Source: Amblyornis subalaris
Lineage: Eukaryota; Chordata; Aves; Passeriformes; Ptilonorhynchidae
Assembly: GCA_018881555.1 (NCBI GenBank)
Contig: JACAXG010000021.1
Location: 7,444,245-7,508,244 of the forward strand
DNA length: 64,000 bases
Direction of reading: 5' to 3'
The position numbers and the translations under genes are program-made. Below are positions 1 to 13,900 of this stretch, piece after piece; position 1 is the stretch's first letter, and each line of letters starts with the position of its first letter. The notes beneath the pieces are model-generated. The model saw only the letters and a program-made list of their open reading frames with translations. It was not told the DNA's origin and did no database searches.

Positions 1-1861
1 AAGGGATATACCGGAACCCTGATCTTTAAGGAAAAAAAAGTCAGTACAGACTAATAAAATGTAAAGAGAGACACAAGGACTACAATCTAGCTTGTTTTTA
101 AATTCATATATATAACTTCACACACAGACAGCAGTGTACAAAGTTCAGCAGTCCCAGATGTCACCTATTTCATGCAGTACAAAGAAGAAAAATCACTTTC
201 CTCAGGACTCTGCAAGCAAATTCTGAAGTAGGGATTAGCTCTTCACCCCATGAGGACAGCACAAGAAAACCATTAACAATATAAGTATATATAAGTAAAG
301 TAAAATGGTTTTGATTATGTTAATTTTCACTTCCAGGAATTAATCTGGCAAGTTAAACAACTGCATTTATAGATTTTTGCTACAAATATCACAAGTTGTG
401 GAAAAAGAGAAAGGTTTAAAAATTATCATTCGCTACTAGAGAAAGCAACCAACTTGTTAACCTGACTTCTACCCTACAGCATTTATATTACTTCCTGTTA
501 CACAAGAGCTTCTATCAGTTCCAATAACTTGGTAGCTTAACTTCTACTTTGAAAATTCCTTAATCTTGAACTATAAAGAGGGAGAAAGTATTAAATAAAA
601 AGAGGTAAAAAAGTGAGAAAAAAATGATCAGTTTTACATAAACAAATTTTTCTGTGTAAACTAGTATATGATCAATCAATAAATACAATCACTATTTCAG
701 ACAAGGTGCTTATAGCAACATAATAGATTTTTAAGCTATATGAACAACAGTGAAATTGAACATTTCCCAAAACCCATACACTATGAAGTGTTTTCCATTC
801 TCTACAGTCAGTAAACATCCACTATTTTCACACTGGATTCAGGAAAGGGGATGTCTAATTTTTCAGAAGCTTGAATTGCCTCTTCCCTTTGGAAACAATT
901 ACACTTAGAAAATGTATACTAGGTCTCCTGGGAAAAAAGTGTGATTTAAGGANGGAATCTTGTGCAAATTTACTTAGAAATCTTAGAAACAAAGAACAAG
1001 TGCAATTAAATCATATCATAAATTAGTAGGAATAATACATTGGTTAACCACATCTCTAAGATCACTTCCTAATTTATGACGAAAAAGCATCTTTAAATGT
1101 ATGCAATAATTTGAACTGCAAAAGGCCGTAACCTTCTTAAAAATAAACAAAACTTATTTCAGTATGCTAAGACAGTGAAAACTAAATACTGCTGTTAGAT
1201 GTCAGCACAAAAGATAATCCAAGGCAAATCACAAAAAATGCTTTAGAAAAAAATAAAGGTGTGAATTAAAAAAAAAGTAGTTCTGCATGTGAGAAAGTGA
1301 CGTAATACAGTTTCCAACCAAAACAACAGAAGAATATTTCAGTTCAAATTCAACAAATTAATGGATAAAATTTGAAGTTTGGAAAGGATAAATATCTTCA
1401 CTACTCTCCGCTAGGTATTAACACAATATTTATTTCCAGACCGTTTAATACCCATAGGATTAGCAAGCATTCCATACTGTAGTCAGACCACAGAAGCTTT
1501 ATCACATGCAGTGAAACCTCATTTATCAAGAAATAAATACACCATGCCAAACAGGTCCTTAGCAGCTAGTGCTGCTATTCTCGCATACTTTGTTACAATG
1601 ATAATAACAACACAGTGAACCTCAGGAAGAAAAAATAAAATGCTTCAGTGAGTCTCTCTTACTGACTCAGGATGAGTCTTACTGACTCTTACTTACTTCC
1701 ATGCTTCAAAGAGCTACAGCCATTTTCCTTTGGCTAGAAGGTTGGGTCAAGCTTGACTCAAATACAGATAAGGCAACAAAAGAAATACTTCAAAAAATTA
1801 CATCTAAAACTACCTGTTAAAGTATGTTGAACAGATGAATATCTCAGCAAAGAGATCTTAC
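1..1861 (-). other. SRBD1: SRBD1 intron 13 (partial)
   Basis: AT-rich intron sequence. I looked for the next conserved segment (the SEAGAS block of Tex proteins) on the minus strand and did not find it. No repeat family or RNA gene is recognisable. Confidence 0.8.
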
Positions 1862-1969
1862 CAGTAAACAACATCCAGTGGTGCAAAATATTTCTTCATA
1901 ATTAAGTCAGCAAAGTAAGCTTCTGTTTCTCTGCAGGCCGTGCCATTGCCAATCACAACAGTGCTGCAG
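1862..1969 (-). CDS. SRBD1: SRBD1 coding exon 13, YqgF domain (last in window)
   Basis: It encodes [20 protein letters not shown] followed by [15 protein letters not shown], almost identical to human. The [12 protein letters not shown] block is the second YqgF motif, equivalent to A-I-G-N-G-T-A-S-R-E in bacterial Tex. The acceptor is GCAAAG and the donor is GTAAGATC. The next exon is not found in 1-1861, so the gene continues outside the window. Confidence 0.96.
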
Positions 1970-4900
1970 CTTTGCATGGGTAAAAAAACCCAAACAATTA
2001 TTCTTAAATATTCTTTTATACTTTTTCATGCATAGCATTCAATCCACAACAATGACCAAACCTGATTTTAGATAACACAAGGCCCAGATGCAAGGAGAAG
2101 ATCCTAATAGCATCACATTGTGTTTAACAGGTTTTCAATGTGACAGTTCATGAGATGAGTCAAAATTTTCACTCATTTTTAATTGAACTGTACAGTGCTA
2201 GTATAAGCAGAAAATCCAAAAATGATACTTCATATTAATAAATGGAATGTTATTTACAGTCCTCAAACACTTTCACCTCGTATTTCCCTCATCTCGTATG
2301 AGTCATGAANAAGAGCAGAAGCCAAAGCAATCAGCATCTCAATTCCTTAATGGGAATATCATAGCTTCCAACAGCTTGCAAGGTCATTCCCTCTGACTGC
2401 TCACACCCCAGCCAGTCAGTCACCAAATCACCTTGTTTAAAGCCAATCTAATGCTTAAAGACAAACTGGACTGTATGCTGTGGCAGTTCAGCAGCTGACT
2501 CATTAGACCAGATGTTTGTCCACAGGGGATCCCAGACCAGTTGGACACAATAAACTTTAAATCATGCTGCCCCTGTTTGCAATTCCATCTGGAGACCTAC
2601 CTGTGCAGGATTTCCTTTGCTTAATCAAACTCTATCAAAAATTAAAAGTGGCTTTTGGAACAGGGNAAGATCGATGAGTGGTTTGGGGGTTGTGGGGGGA
2701 AGGAATAGTAAGGCTAAACTTATTTCTTAGCTGAGTGCTAATTTCTGTTNCTAAAAATAAATGGATTGACAGAGTTTTATGAGAATGCATTCATAGCATG
2801 CAGCCTTACTCAGAGCCATGGCTTGGTTTCATACTTCTAACATACATGTAGTGTAAAAGCATGAACACAGACCAAAAGAAAAAGCAAGCTCTGAATAAGA
2901 AAAAAAAAAATAATAACTCCAGTTAAATCAGTAGAATTCTTATTACACTCAAAACCAACTATTTCTATAGTAAAGATTTTCATTTTGTTTGGTAAGAAAG
3001 AGTAATAAATGTAAGTTTCTTTAGCATACTTGTACTGCAGCAGAAGCTTCTTTATCTTCTCAGCTTCATGAAATCCTTGACCAGAATGCAAATAAACTAC
3101 ATCAGTATGGAGTATCTGACCTAGAACGAAAGGCAAAGGCATTTGATTAAACCCACAAAGGTCCAAGAGCTATATCCCGCAGAACTACTGAAGTTAATTT
3201 GATGATTCACAAAGGAAGCTTCTTAATAAGTCATCTTTCCCTTTGATTTTTGTATCCAATTAGAAGAAATGTATGGTGGGCATAGGACAAGAATGCCTTG
3301 GCTGGCAAAGCAAAACAAGTTAACAGATTTTCTAGTTCCCTGCGGACATATCCACATAACAAATAATGAGCATTTAAACATACTAGCAAATAAAATGTAT
3401 TATGTTATCAAAGAGAAAAAGAGCAATTTACTACCAAAGATTTATTGTTCTAGTACAGTATTATTTACAGATCCAGTAAAGACTGAAGAAAATTAGAAAA
3501 ATCTCAGGACTTGCAGTACAGGAGCTCTAGAACTCCAATGCTAACTCCTGTCATCATCCNATCCCATCTACCACCTGTGTTAACAGGTACTGATAGCTAA
3601 TGGTGCAATGAAAGCTAATAACCATTTACCTTACTGCCTTCTAAAGTTTCAAGAACACATCTTTCCTTACACCCATCTGGTGTGGATATATTCTCAGACA
3701 AAAAGCAACAATGAAATAAAAGGAAAAGAAATCATTTTCGCATGGGCCTAGAAAAGCGTGTATCCCCTGAATAGACTGGGGTGAACTAGAAAGGCTCTGT
3801 TCTATACTTGAACTAAGAAGTTTTGCAAAAACAATGTTTCTGACTTCTTACATTAACACACATACTACGAAACAAAAAGGGCTGATAAAGCACCCAGATG
3901 NCCAAGATATAATCCATGAAAAAAGCAATATTATAGAAAGTGTTCAAATTCTTTGTTAAGCAATAAAAATGCCAGGTGTTCTCTTTGCTGACTACTGAGG
4001 GGCACAATTATTTGAACCTGTATTCAGGAAGGCAGAAGGCATTTTAAATTCTATTTTAGAGAGGAGTAATAACACCAAAGAAGTCACTGGAATCTAGCAG
4101 CCAGAAACTTAACCTTAAGCTCGCTGANGAAAGGAATTTACACAACAAGATGTGTGGAAAACACTTTTTTCACAAAAAAAACATCAATTTCATAAAANAG
4201 TAAATTTTGAAATTATCCTTTAAATGAACATATTTTTATCAGTCTTTCAAAAATGTTTGGAATTGAAGCTTACTGGTTGGTGAAATAATCGCCAACTTGC
4301 AGCCATGTTTGTAGCCAGGATCTACTCCCATCAAAGTACGGCCCCTCACAGGGCTGGTCAGAAGCAGCTGACGGAGGTTTCTCCCAAACATCATCACAGA
4401 CTCTTTCTCTGCATCAGATGTCAACTTGGATCTTAGAAGGATGGAAGCATAAGGNAAAAAAAAAAAACCCCGAAACATTTTTCTTTCAATTAGCTTTCAA
4501 ATACACTTACTAAATGTTACAAAGTTGTAAGGCTTTTTCCAATCATATTTCCATCATCTTTAATTAAATATTACACTTCAAATCAAGTTGTTGACACCTT
4601 TTTAAAAAAGGATCAGCTATATATCATCTCATTCTTGTTCTAAGAAAGTCAGTCAATATAAAAAGTACAAGAGAAACATTTGTAAGAATGTACACCCACC
4701 AACTAACATCCAAAATCAACTCATAATTTTGAGCAAAGAACAGCTTTCTTTTAAAGCTGATACCTAATTGTAAAGAAAAGTGGATTTGAAGAAGGCATGG
4801 ATTGAATTCACCATAATTTCACAGTTCTGGAGAAAAATCACTACACAGNAAAAAAAGGATGATGGTTTAGACTGAGAGGTANTAGAGAGAAACTGGAAGG

Positions 4901-7900
4901 GTCTTTCCAATTAACTGCTAACACACCACGACTCATGAGGAATTGAATTTCGTCTTTGGATTACATTATTTAACAGTCATCACAAAAGCATGAAGACTTC
5001 AGCTTTTTCTAGGAGAGTAAGTATTCTGCTTCCTCAGAACAAAACCAGAAAGGTGATGGGGCCACAATGCTCCCTTTCTTTTCCAAGTTATGNTCTTCAA
5101 CAGAAAGAAGGAAGGCAGTGCAGCAAGGATTGACTTTGATGACTTGAAGCACGAACACTTACTGCAGAGTGTCATGAGAAACAAATCAATCTTGCTGAGT
5201 GAAGATGTACAAGATGCACAATGCCTTATTTGTCAGATGGGGCCAGCAAGGCAATGACTGATAAGGGCAAGTATTTTTGTCATGGTATGGCACTTTAACA
5301 CAAAGNAACACTGAAAAAGTAACGGGGACAAAAATATTCATCACCTCACTGATTTGTTTTTCTTTTTCAANTACTCATTACCATTTTCATATGCACTACA
5401 TTGTCAGTAACTACAATAATTAGGGGGTCAAAAGCAATCCAGTAAAACCCTTCATTTAAAGGTAGCCAGTGCCCTTATTCCCCTTTTCTTTTTACCTATC
5501 ACTGAAAAAAAGTGGTATCTCTGTTTTACAGAATGGAAAATATCTGCATTACAGTTAACTAACTCTATAAAAATGAGGCAGGGAAAATTGGTCAAGTTGT
5601 TTAGGTGAATCAATGCATGGCACAAGCAGGCTACGAATAGTTCAAAGACAACCCTCTTAAGAGCTACTGGACACAATGGAATACGAAGCTGCTCTGAGCA
5701 GTTTTCAGCTATGGAAGAACTTAACAGCCTGACTTGAATTTGCTCAGGATCCAACCAATCAACCAGCTCAGCCCTGTCTCATCCCACAGTGGTACAGAAA
5801 GAACTAATAAGTCCTCATTATCTCTCATTTGTAAAGTAGTCTAAAGAGAGGTCTAGATCCTCTTTCACACATTACTGATTGAACATTTCCTAAGGAAGTG
5901 TGCAACAGCAAAAGGCTCCCTTCTATCCATATGCTCTTTGTTTCTGTATCAGGTATACCAGATAACCACAGACACAGTTTAAAGTGAGATGGTGAAGGGC
6001 ATACATGCATTACAAGGCTCCTTAGCAGTTCAAATGTGCCCTCAGCAAAGAGCAGACACTGTATATTGCCACTGAATGTGTGACTGGCTGCACTAGTTCA
6101 GGGAAGTTGTCCCTCTATCCCAGTGTTCCGTCTCTAAGTCTGGCAACAAGCAGCTGCCTAAGGAGCTGATAGAGCAGCACTAGCATATCTGTCCCATAAT
6201 CTTATCCTAGCCTCCAATTACTTCCAGAGTGTTTCCTGAGCTTGACATGATTGGTCTCTTTAGTAGTGCATAATAGATCTCTTGCTCAACTATCCCATCT
6301 CTCCTGAAGTCACACATTTCTTTCATCCACATAATCTGNTGGCAGCAAGTTTTGCAAGTCCACCACAAACTGTGTAAACAGGTGCCACCTTTTGGTTGGA
6401 AATTGATTCTTTTTATTATGTTCCCCTAAGTCTTATACTGGAAGGGAGTAGAAATTTATCCCTAGAAACCTTGTACCACTCTTCGCACACTATTCATCTC
6501 TAAGTCCTCCCTTTTCTGAGTTGTAGTCATAGTGTAGTAGTTTTTTTTCTTCCCAGAGAAATCACTTCATATGTAATTCCTTTTCACTGTGCTTTTTCCA
6601 GGTCCAGTGAATGGTTTTCCTACTTTTTCCCCCCTCCNCATGTGAGTGAAACAAAATGGACAACAATATTCCAAACACAGACCAAATAAATAAATGATTC
6701 TTTGTCTTTATTCCTCAACTAAATAATCTTATCTTCTGAGCATTTAGCATTTATGTGGAGCTACCTTCCACAGTGCCAAAGCACCTCTCTTGTGGCAGGA
6801 TAGCTCAGAGCTAATAGTTTTATATGTAAAAAGATAACTACTTCCCCTTGGAAGCATCATTTTATACTCATTCCACTGAATTTCAGTTGTCATTTCATTT
6901 CCTGATCATTCACTCCAGCAGAATCCTTCTCTCATTTTTAAAAAAAATTAGAAAAAAAATAACGTAAACCACAGAACTAGCTTCCTCCAGGGAGAGGCCA
7001 GAGACAGAACAATTAGATGCCACTTATGAGAGACCAGAGAAAACAAAAGCAAATACCTAAGCCTCACAGCAGGATGGATCTTCTATATACACTCACGCAT
7101 GCAAATGAAGGTTAAAAGTGCCTTGTAAACAAGGGAAGGGAATGCCCTTGGACTGGAGGCTTTGTACAAAGACGGGCCAAGTGCCATCTTTCCATCTATC
7201 CCAGAGATCCAGGGTCCCAGCCGCCCACAAGGCCAAGTCATTCCATGCTGCAAATTCGTATCAGTCATCTATGAAGGGAGACTTGTGGAGGAATCAAAAT
7301 TGCCCCTAAACCCATGCTATAAGTTATGTCAGCCTTATGGAAACCATGTTTTAAATTGGCATGGATATACAGAAACTTTTACAGTAACAGGAAATGTTAC
7401 TGAAATTGCCAGGTGCATAGGGCAAATGTCCTTTCTATTACATAATATCCTGTATTTTTAAATTTCAAATATAGACATATCTTTTCTCACTGACTGTCTC
7501 TCACTCAACACTTGTATCAACTACATGATCTACTGTCCAAAGGACTGGCCCCTAATTTCAAGCTTGGTACAATCACTTGATCCCCTGGGGAAAAAAGAAA
7601 AAAAAAAAAATCAAAAGAAAAAATCAAGCTACCTCAAACAATCTAATATCTCTCTTTTCCAGTGTATTACGGGCTTCATCCAAATGGCAAGATGCCCAGC
7701 TTCATGTTTTTCCAATTTATGACAATTCTCATTAATATGGCAGACATACATGGCGGAGATAAAATTCAGATAGCAGTCCTCCTCTCTAAACACAAGAGAA
7801 ATGGCTATTTTGGAAAAAGAAAAGAAAAAAAACCCCAAACAAATAAACCTCAAAACTCTTCNATTCCNACTTTATGAAAAAATATCAACCAAGTCAGGAC

Positions 7901-10900
7901 TCCAAGCCCCTTCCTTGAAGTCTACGAATCACTCAGACTGTATAGCACTAATAGGTATATCGTAATAAAAGCAAATAACCTAATCATGACCTACTAGTTT
8001 CTAGATTCAATGTTATAAGATTCAGTTTTTAAATTGAGATTTAAAACTCCCCACTTCCATGTCTGAGATACAATCCTTTCTGTGGAAAAATATCTGCAAA
8101 CTAGCTTCAGGTGTGAAACAAGATATACAGAGAAATGTTTGCGTCCCTGAAGACAGAGGAGAGAAAGTACTCTCTGCAAGAAAGCATGGAAAATTATGAA
8201 AGGATTATCCATTAAAAAATATGTCCATGCCACATCACTTGCATGAAACCCTGATGGAATCATTCCATGCAGTACTGCAACAAGATAAAATGTATTTCAA
8301 AGAGCCAAAAGCAACACTGGACATTATTATACCAGATACAAGAAATGATATCTGANAGAATGGAAGAAAGGAAATTAAACAATAAATAAGGTAATCATCT
8401 TGCTGGCAAGTTTCATTCTTCTGATCACTAGAAGCACCAGCAATTTCAATACACTCTTGGAAACTTTCTGTTCCAACATTTAATGATAATAAAAAGAAAG
8501 AAGAACAGCGGGAGGTGGGTTGGAAATATTAATGTTAAAAGTAGGTATTGAATACTTTAGCAGCCCTTTGCAGGAGTCCTAAAAAACAGCTCCNGGTGTG
8601 TCCGGAAAGAAAGTAGAAGAATACGGGTTAAGTGGCCAGGGACCAGGGATACTACTGTCAAGTGCTTTGTGTTCCTCTCTACAGGAGATGTTTNAGCTTT
8701 TCCTATCCAAACACTACCAATCACACAACAGTAAAACCTATGACAGAGTAAAACCTAAGCAGACATCCACTCAGGAACAGGCACCAAGCTTCATATTCTT
8801 CTCATTTATTACTTGTGAGCTACATTTAATAAGGAGAAGGGAAGGAAGCTTTTTTTCTCTTTTGATTAAGAGAACAGAAAACCTTCAGCAACCTACTGCT
8901 GCAGCAGTCCTCAAAGTGTTATATGCAACAGGCCACAGCAGTCCTGTGCTAAAAGCCACAGAACAAAAACACAATGAAAGAGCCTTGAAGCACCCCTATG
9001 GCAGTTTGTTTAAGTTCTCTTAAAACCAAACCCCACTAAAAAGTAAGTCTTTTTTCTTTCTTTTAAAAGAACTTGATTGTAAAGATGGCTAGGAATGACA
9101 ACTGTTTTCCTTCCCATGTGACAGAAGCCAACAGCTGAACTCTCCATCATGAGATGTTCACCATTTTGGCCAAATAGACCACAGTGCCTCCCCCAGAGTA
9201 GCTACATGTATCATGGTCGCAAAATACTAAGTGAACTCAGCATTTTTAGAAATCTGTAAAATTCTGAGTAACAGGAAAACAGGCTTACTAATCAAAAGAG
9301 GTGAAGCAATCTTGCTTGCAAAGCAGTGAGTAAACATAACACACTGTAGTGAAGAAACCCAGAAGACACTGGAAACATGCTGTTAAAAATTCGAGTTCTT
9401 TTCAGAGGGGTAGAACACAGATCATTCAGGCAACGATGTTCATGAAATAAAGTGTCAGGAAAACACCACCAATTTGAACACAAACATAAGAGCACACCCA
9501 GGAAAGTACAGAAGAACTCTATTTCACAATGTGATTGCTGATTTTAGGTACTGGATAGCATGTCATTTTGATACCAGTCATTTCAGCATTTCTGGTCCAA
9601 GAAACAGGGTCTCTTTGATAAACTTCATTTTGAACTACCTCAAAACAGGTGTCAGATAGCCTTGCCAGAATGAAATATTTTATGCTTTGAGGCGCTTTTC
9701 TTGTATTGAATAGAAGAATCACACCATAAGTACTGTTACCTATTAGAAGATAACGCTTTTAGCTGACATATTAAATAATTTCAATTATGGGGTAAACGCC
9801 TATACTACACCATGAAATACTCTATTTNATTCATGTTAATTTGATACTAAGTTTCAAATTTCCTTTAAATTTAGAACAATATTACAGATCTTAACAAGTG
9901 ATATGACGTCCAATGACATCATTACTGCAGTATCACCAGAAATAAGTTTACTGACTTCTCTAGAGACATCACAATACTCACAAAATAGTATCAGATTAAC
10001 AGTATGACTAATCAGTTTGCCACAAAATGCAGCTGGCAAACATGAGGGATGCTTCTAACCCTAACAATACCTTGCTCAGTTCTATTGGACAGGTAAAAGA
10101 CAGTGAGTCAGGACAATGTCCCTGACAGTACTGTTGCTGTCGACACGAAGAGATGCTGGGAAAATTCAGTGACATCATGATTTATGCTACTACAAGAATA
10201 AAGATAAAACTATTGTGATAATGTAGATCTAAACTGTACTTTATTAGATGTACAAGTATCTAGCATATAAACATGTAAAATGTCTTCACAGAAAGATCAT
10301 TTCTCTACTGTAGCCTAAACTGGATAGGGTCAGAAATTAAATCTGTATAACCAAGACTACATAGTTCATTTCTTNTGTAAGTACAGAGAATTAGAAACAT
10401 ACTGATATTTTCAAATAGATAAAAAATATTCTAACAAAACATTGGGGAGGGAATTGTTAAAAAAATCAGTAATATGAAAACACAGACTTATTCCAGGCTT
10501 ACCTGAATTCCCTACAGAGAAGAGGGTATATAAGGCGTTTATATGCATCCTCTACCGAACTCCGCAGTAACCTCATAAATTCTGGTTTTAAAAATTGTTT
10601 TGGTCTCCATCTGCAAAAGATCAGAACAAGAAAAATAAAAAAAATATTTTAAGAACATATGCAAACACCTAGGAAAAAAAGGAATTTTCCAAAAGTCTTC
10701 TACATTGTAATGTCCTATAAACTGTGGAATTACTACAATAATTAGGCAATTAAATCACAATTCAAATATGAATGGAATGAGAAGATCCTCATGGTTCTAT
10801 TATCACACAAGGGACAGGCTTTTCTTTTCTTAGGTATTAGAACACAATCATATTTTATGTTTTAAAGAAAAAAATCCATTATGACTTTAATAAGTCAAAG

Positions 10901-13900
10901 CTTATTACAACTGAACAAAGAACTTGGTTCCATATTACCTTTAGGGTTGCACTGTTTGCTTTCCTCAATACATTAAAAAAATGACTAAGCACCCTCTGTG
11001 AGTGTCACTGCAGAGCTACTGATACATGGCAACTATGACCAGATGAAAATTAAAGAGCTAAACTAATGCCAATTAATGAAACCCAATTCAAATTTCACTT
11101 GGAATGCTTTGAGTATCTCTATTCAACCTCTTCAANGAAATCTTATCAATTTTGCAGCAGTTCTTAAATCACAAAAGCCAAAAAACTTGCAAATTATTTT
11201 TCCCTTTTACCTGTTACTAATATATTTGAAGTGCAAATAATATTNTAGGTAAAGAGGATATTAAATAAACAACACCAAACAAACACAAGACTGTTTCCCA
11301 ACTTTTTCTAAGCCAAACTCTTCGAAGCGTTCCCTTTCCTGGGGAGAGTGCGCAGTGGACATAACTATAATGACAATTACCTCAAATTTTGCTGTAAAAT
11401 ACACCTCAGTCTCAAAGCTTCCTAGATGTTTAATCAATTGATCTTTTTGTGGTGGGCAANGTTCCATGAAGGAGGGGGTGGAGGNAAGTTAGGTTAGGGA
11501 TGGGGCGGGGGGAGTCCTTGAACAAGCAGAACTGACTCACTCAGATTGTCCACTTTATGAGATTAAGATTGAGGAGAAGCAACCAGATATATTATACTCA
11601 AACAGAGGTAACTACTATTAACATCTTCTATTAAAGTCTGCCTGGTTTTTATTGCTTTAAAAAATTTTGGTAACACTCAGAGTTTTCTTCACTTATCGTA
11701 TTATTTAACATGCCTGGGTCCCAAACTGTAATGGGAGATACATGCACATTTTTTAATATGCCTGGGTAAGTTTGGTAAGTTTNTTGGTTGGTTGGTTTGG
11801 GGGTTTTTAATGCAACATGGTAGAATTATGGTCATTTCATAATGCAGGTGCAGCCAAGAACAGAACTGAATTTCACTTTTGACCTTGTTTACTTGCAGTC
11901 AAAAATACTGAGAAATCCAAATTGCTCCTAACCAGACAGCTCTTCAGTTGTCTAAGGGGATCTGCAATTTCCTGAAACAGCTTTTCTAAGTGTCTGTGCA
12001 TATAATAGCTGAAAAATGTGCAATCGAGTCAACCCTGCATTAACCAGAAAGGCACAGGAGCTGAATTAAGCTCCCCATTTAGTTTTACAACATTCAGGGT
12101 TGTAATTCAGTGCTTAGCCACATGACCTCATCACTTTGCTAACAGTTTTTGCAAATAGTTCCATTATACTTATTTGTAACTAGAGACTCTTTCCATACNT
12201 ATATAAAACTGGCAAAGGCTTTAAACCCTCTTATTGCCATCATATTCTATAACCATGAAGTTTTTACAGGTGGCAAGTATGACTACAAACCCCCAGAAAA
12301 CATCCTCAGCACAAGTAAGAATGAATTTGGAAACCTGGCAGCTGTTTCCTCCTCTCTTCCATCCATTAAAGCCAGTTAACAAACCTTTCCTCTGTAAATA
12401 GGTTATCACAGCAGATATTTTTATTACTTGCCTATATACCAGTAAAAATTTAGGCAACATTCGGTTAGAAATTGCTACAATTGCAAAAATACCCAAACAG
12501 TAAATTCAATCATAGGAAATATGGCAGTTTAATAATTCCAATACTTCATGAAAGAGGAGAAAAAGCCACTTTGCTGCAAAAAGCAAAGCAAAATCATGTG
12601 TGTATATTTTTAAATATCATCACAGCCTAGTTGAGCCTTCCTCTAAGAATGGATTTTTCTTGATTATTTAATCAAGATCAAACTTTCGAAGCCAAATTTT
12701 AAAAAAGCTTCATATAAACACTATCATCTTACTCTGATCATCAGCTCTCCACATGCAAGTGCTCACAACAGGGCCCACCATAAACATAAAAGGCTTAGAG
12801 TCCTGAGACAGCAGAGGATGAAACCACACTTCAACAGAATTAACAGAGCCCACGTTAAGAACCACTAGTACTGATTAACAGCTGCTCCAGGAGGAGCCCA
12901 GCTAGGCTTTTAGACCTGAAGGACAAACAGCACAGTTTTGTGTTTCCCCAGGACATTAAATAAAACATGAACCAAGTTAGTAACCATAGACAAAGCAAGC
13001 CTTTAAGGCCTGTNCCATGGCCTTTATACACGATCTGAGAATTTTGACTGGAAACTGTAAACATATTATCAAACATCGAACTTCATTTCCAAGGTTGCAA
13101 TCCCACTTTGGAACAAACTCTCCACCCACCCCAAGGAGAAACTCCCTGTTGTTTTTACACCCAAAGCCAGCTAAGCAGCCCCTCTCTGGTTCTNTCGTTG
13201 ATCATTTTTCTGTGTTCCACTTCACAACCAAGTCTTGGGGACCAGTAGAGCTCTATTGGAATTAGGTTCACTGTCAAACCAGAGATGCCATTTTATGGGG
13301 AAAAATACAATCCACAGAGCCAGGCATAAGGATATTCCTGAGTTTTCTACACAAATACGAATTTCAAGGAAACANAGATGCTTATACAAGCTAATAAATA
13401 TTCTGAACCTGCAAAGAACCCCCCAGTATTCTTAGACAGCATCTACATGGAGTTCAATGCAATAATGAACTCTAGTCTTCCAAACTCACTTTCTATTGCA
13501 GGGGCATTTAATGCTAAAAAAGCTGTCACAGAAGAACACAAAAAGTTCAGAATATTTGCTACTAATTCAATAGGCAGTAGGTGATACTGTTTTCTGGCCA
13601 GCTCTGTAGCAAGGTGGCATTTCTGGTTCTGCAACTGTTTGTGTGTGTGATCTCCAGCAAATTAGTTAATACCTTTGCTAAGTTTTGAAACCATTGACTC
13701 AAATAAAATTTATTAAACTTCTGCTCTAACCAGTAAATCAAAGCAATGAAAATAATGCAAATTCCACCCTTGGACAGTCACTTCAAAGATTGTAGAGCAG
13801 AATAAACATTTACTATTTGTCAGTTTGATAACACAGTTGTCAATCTAATGAGGAAGATCAGAATCTGTCCTAGATGTTCATGCATGAAGCTAAAATCATT

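Noticed and set aside
8598..9023. 141-codon plus-strand frame in SRBD1 intron 10
   Set aside because: It carries an N, has no recognisable motif, and runs antisense to the gene.
13640..13710. Possible MIR core (GTGTGATCTCCAGCAAATTAG)
   Set aside because: Only a short stretch matches and the 3' half of MIR is not visible.
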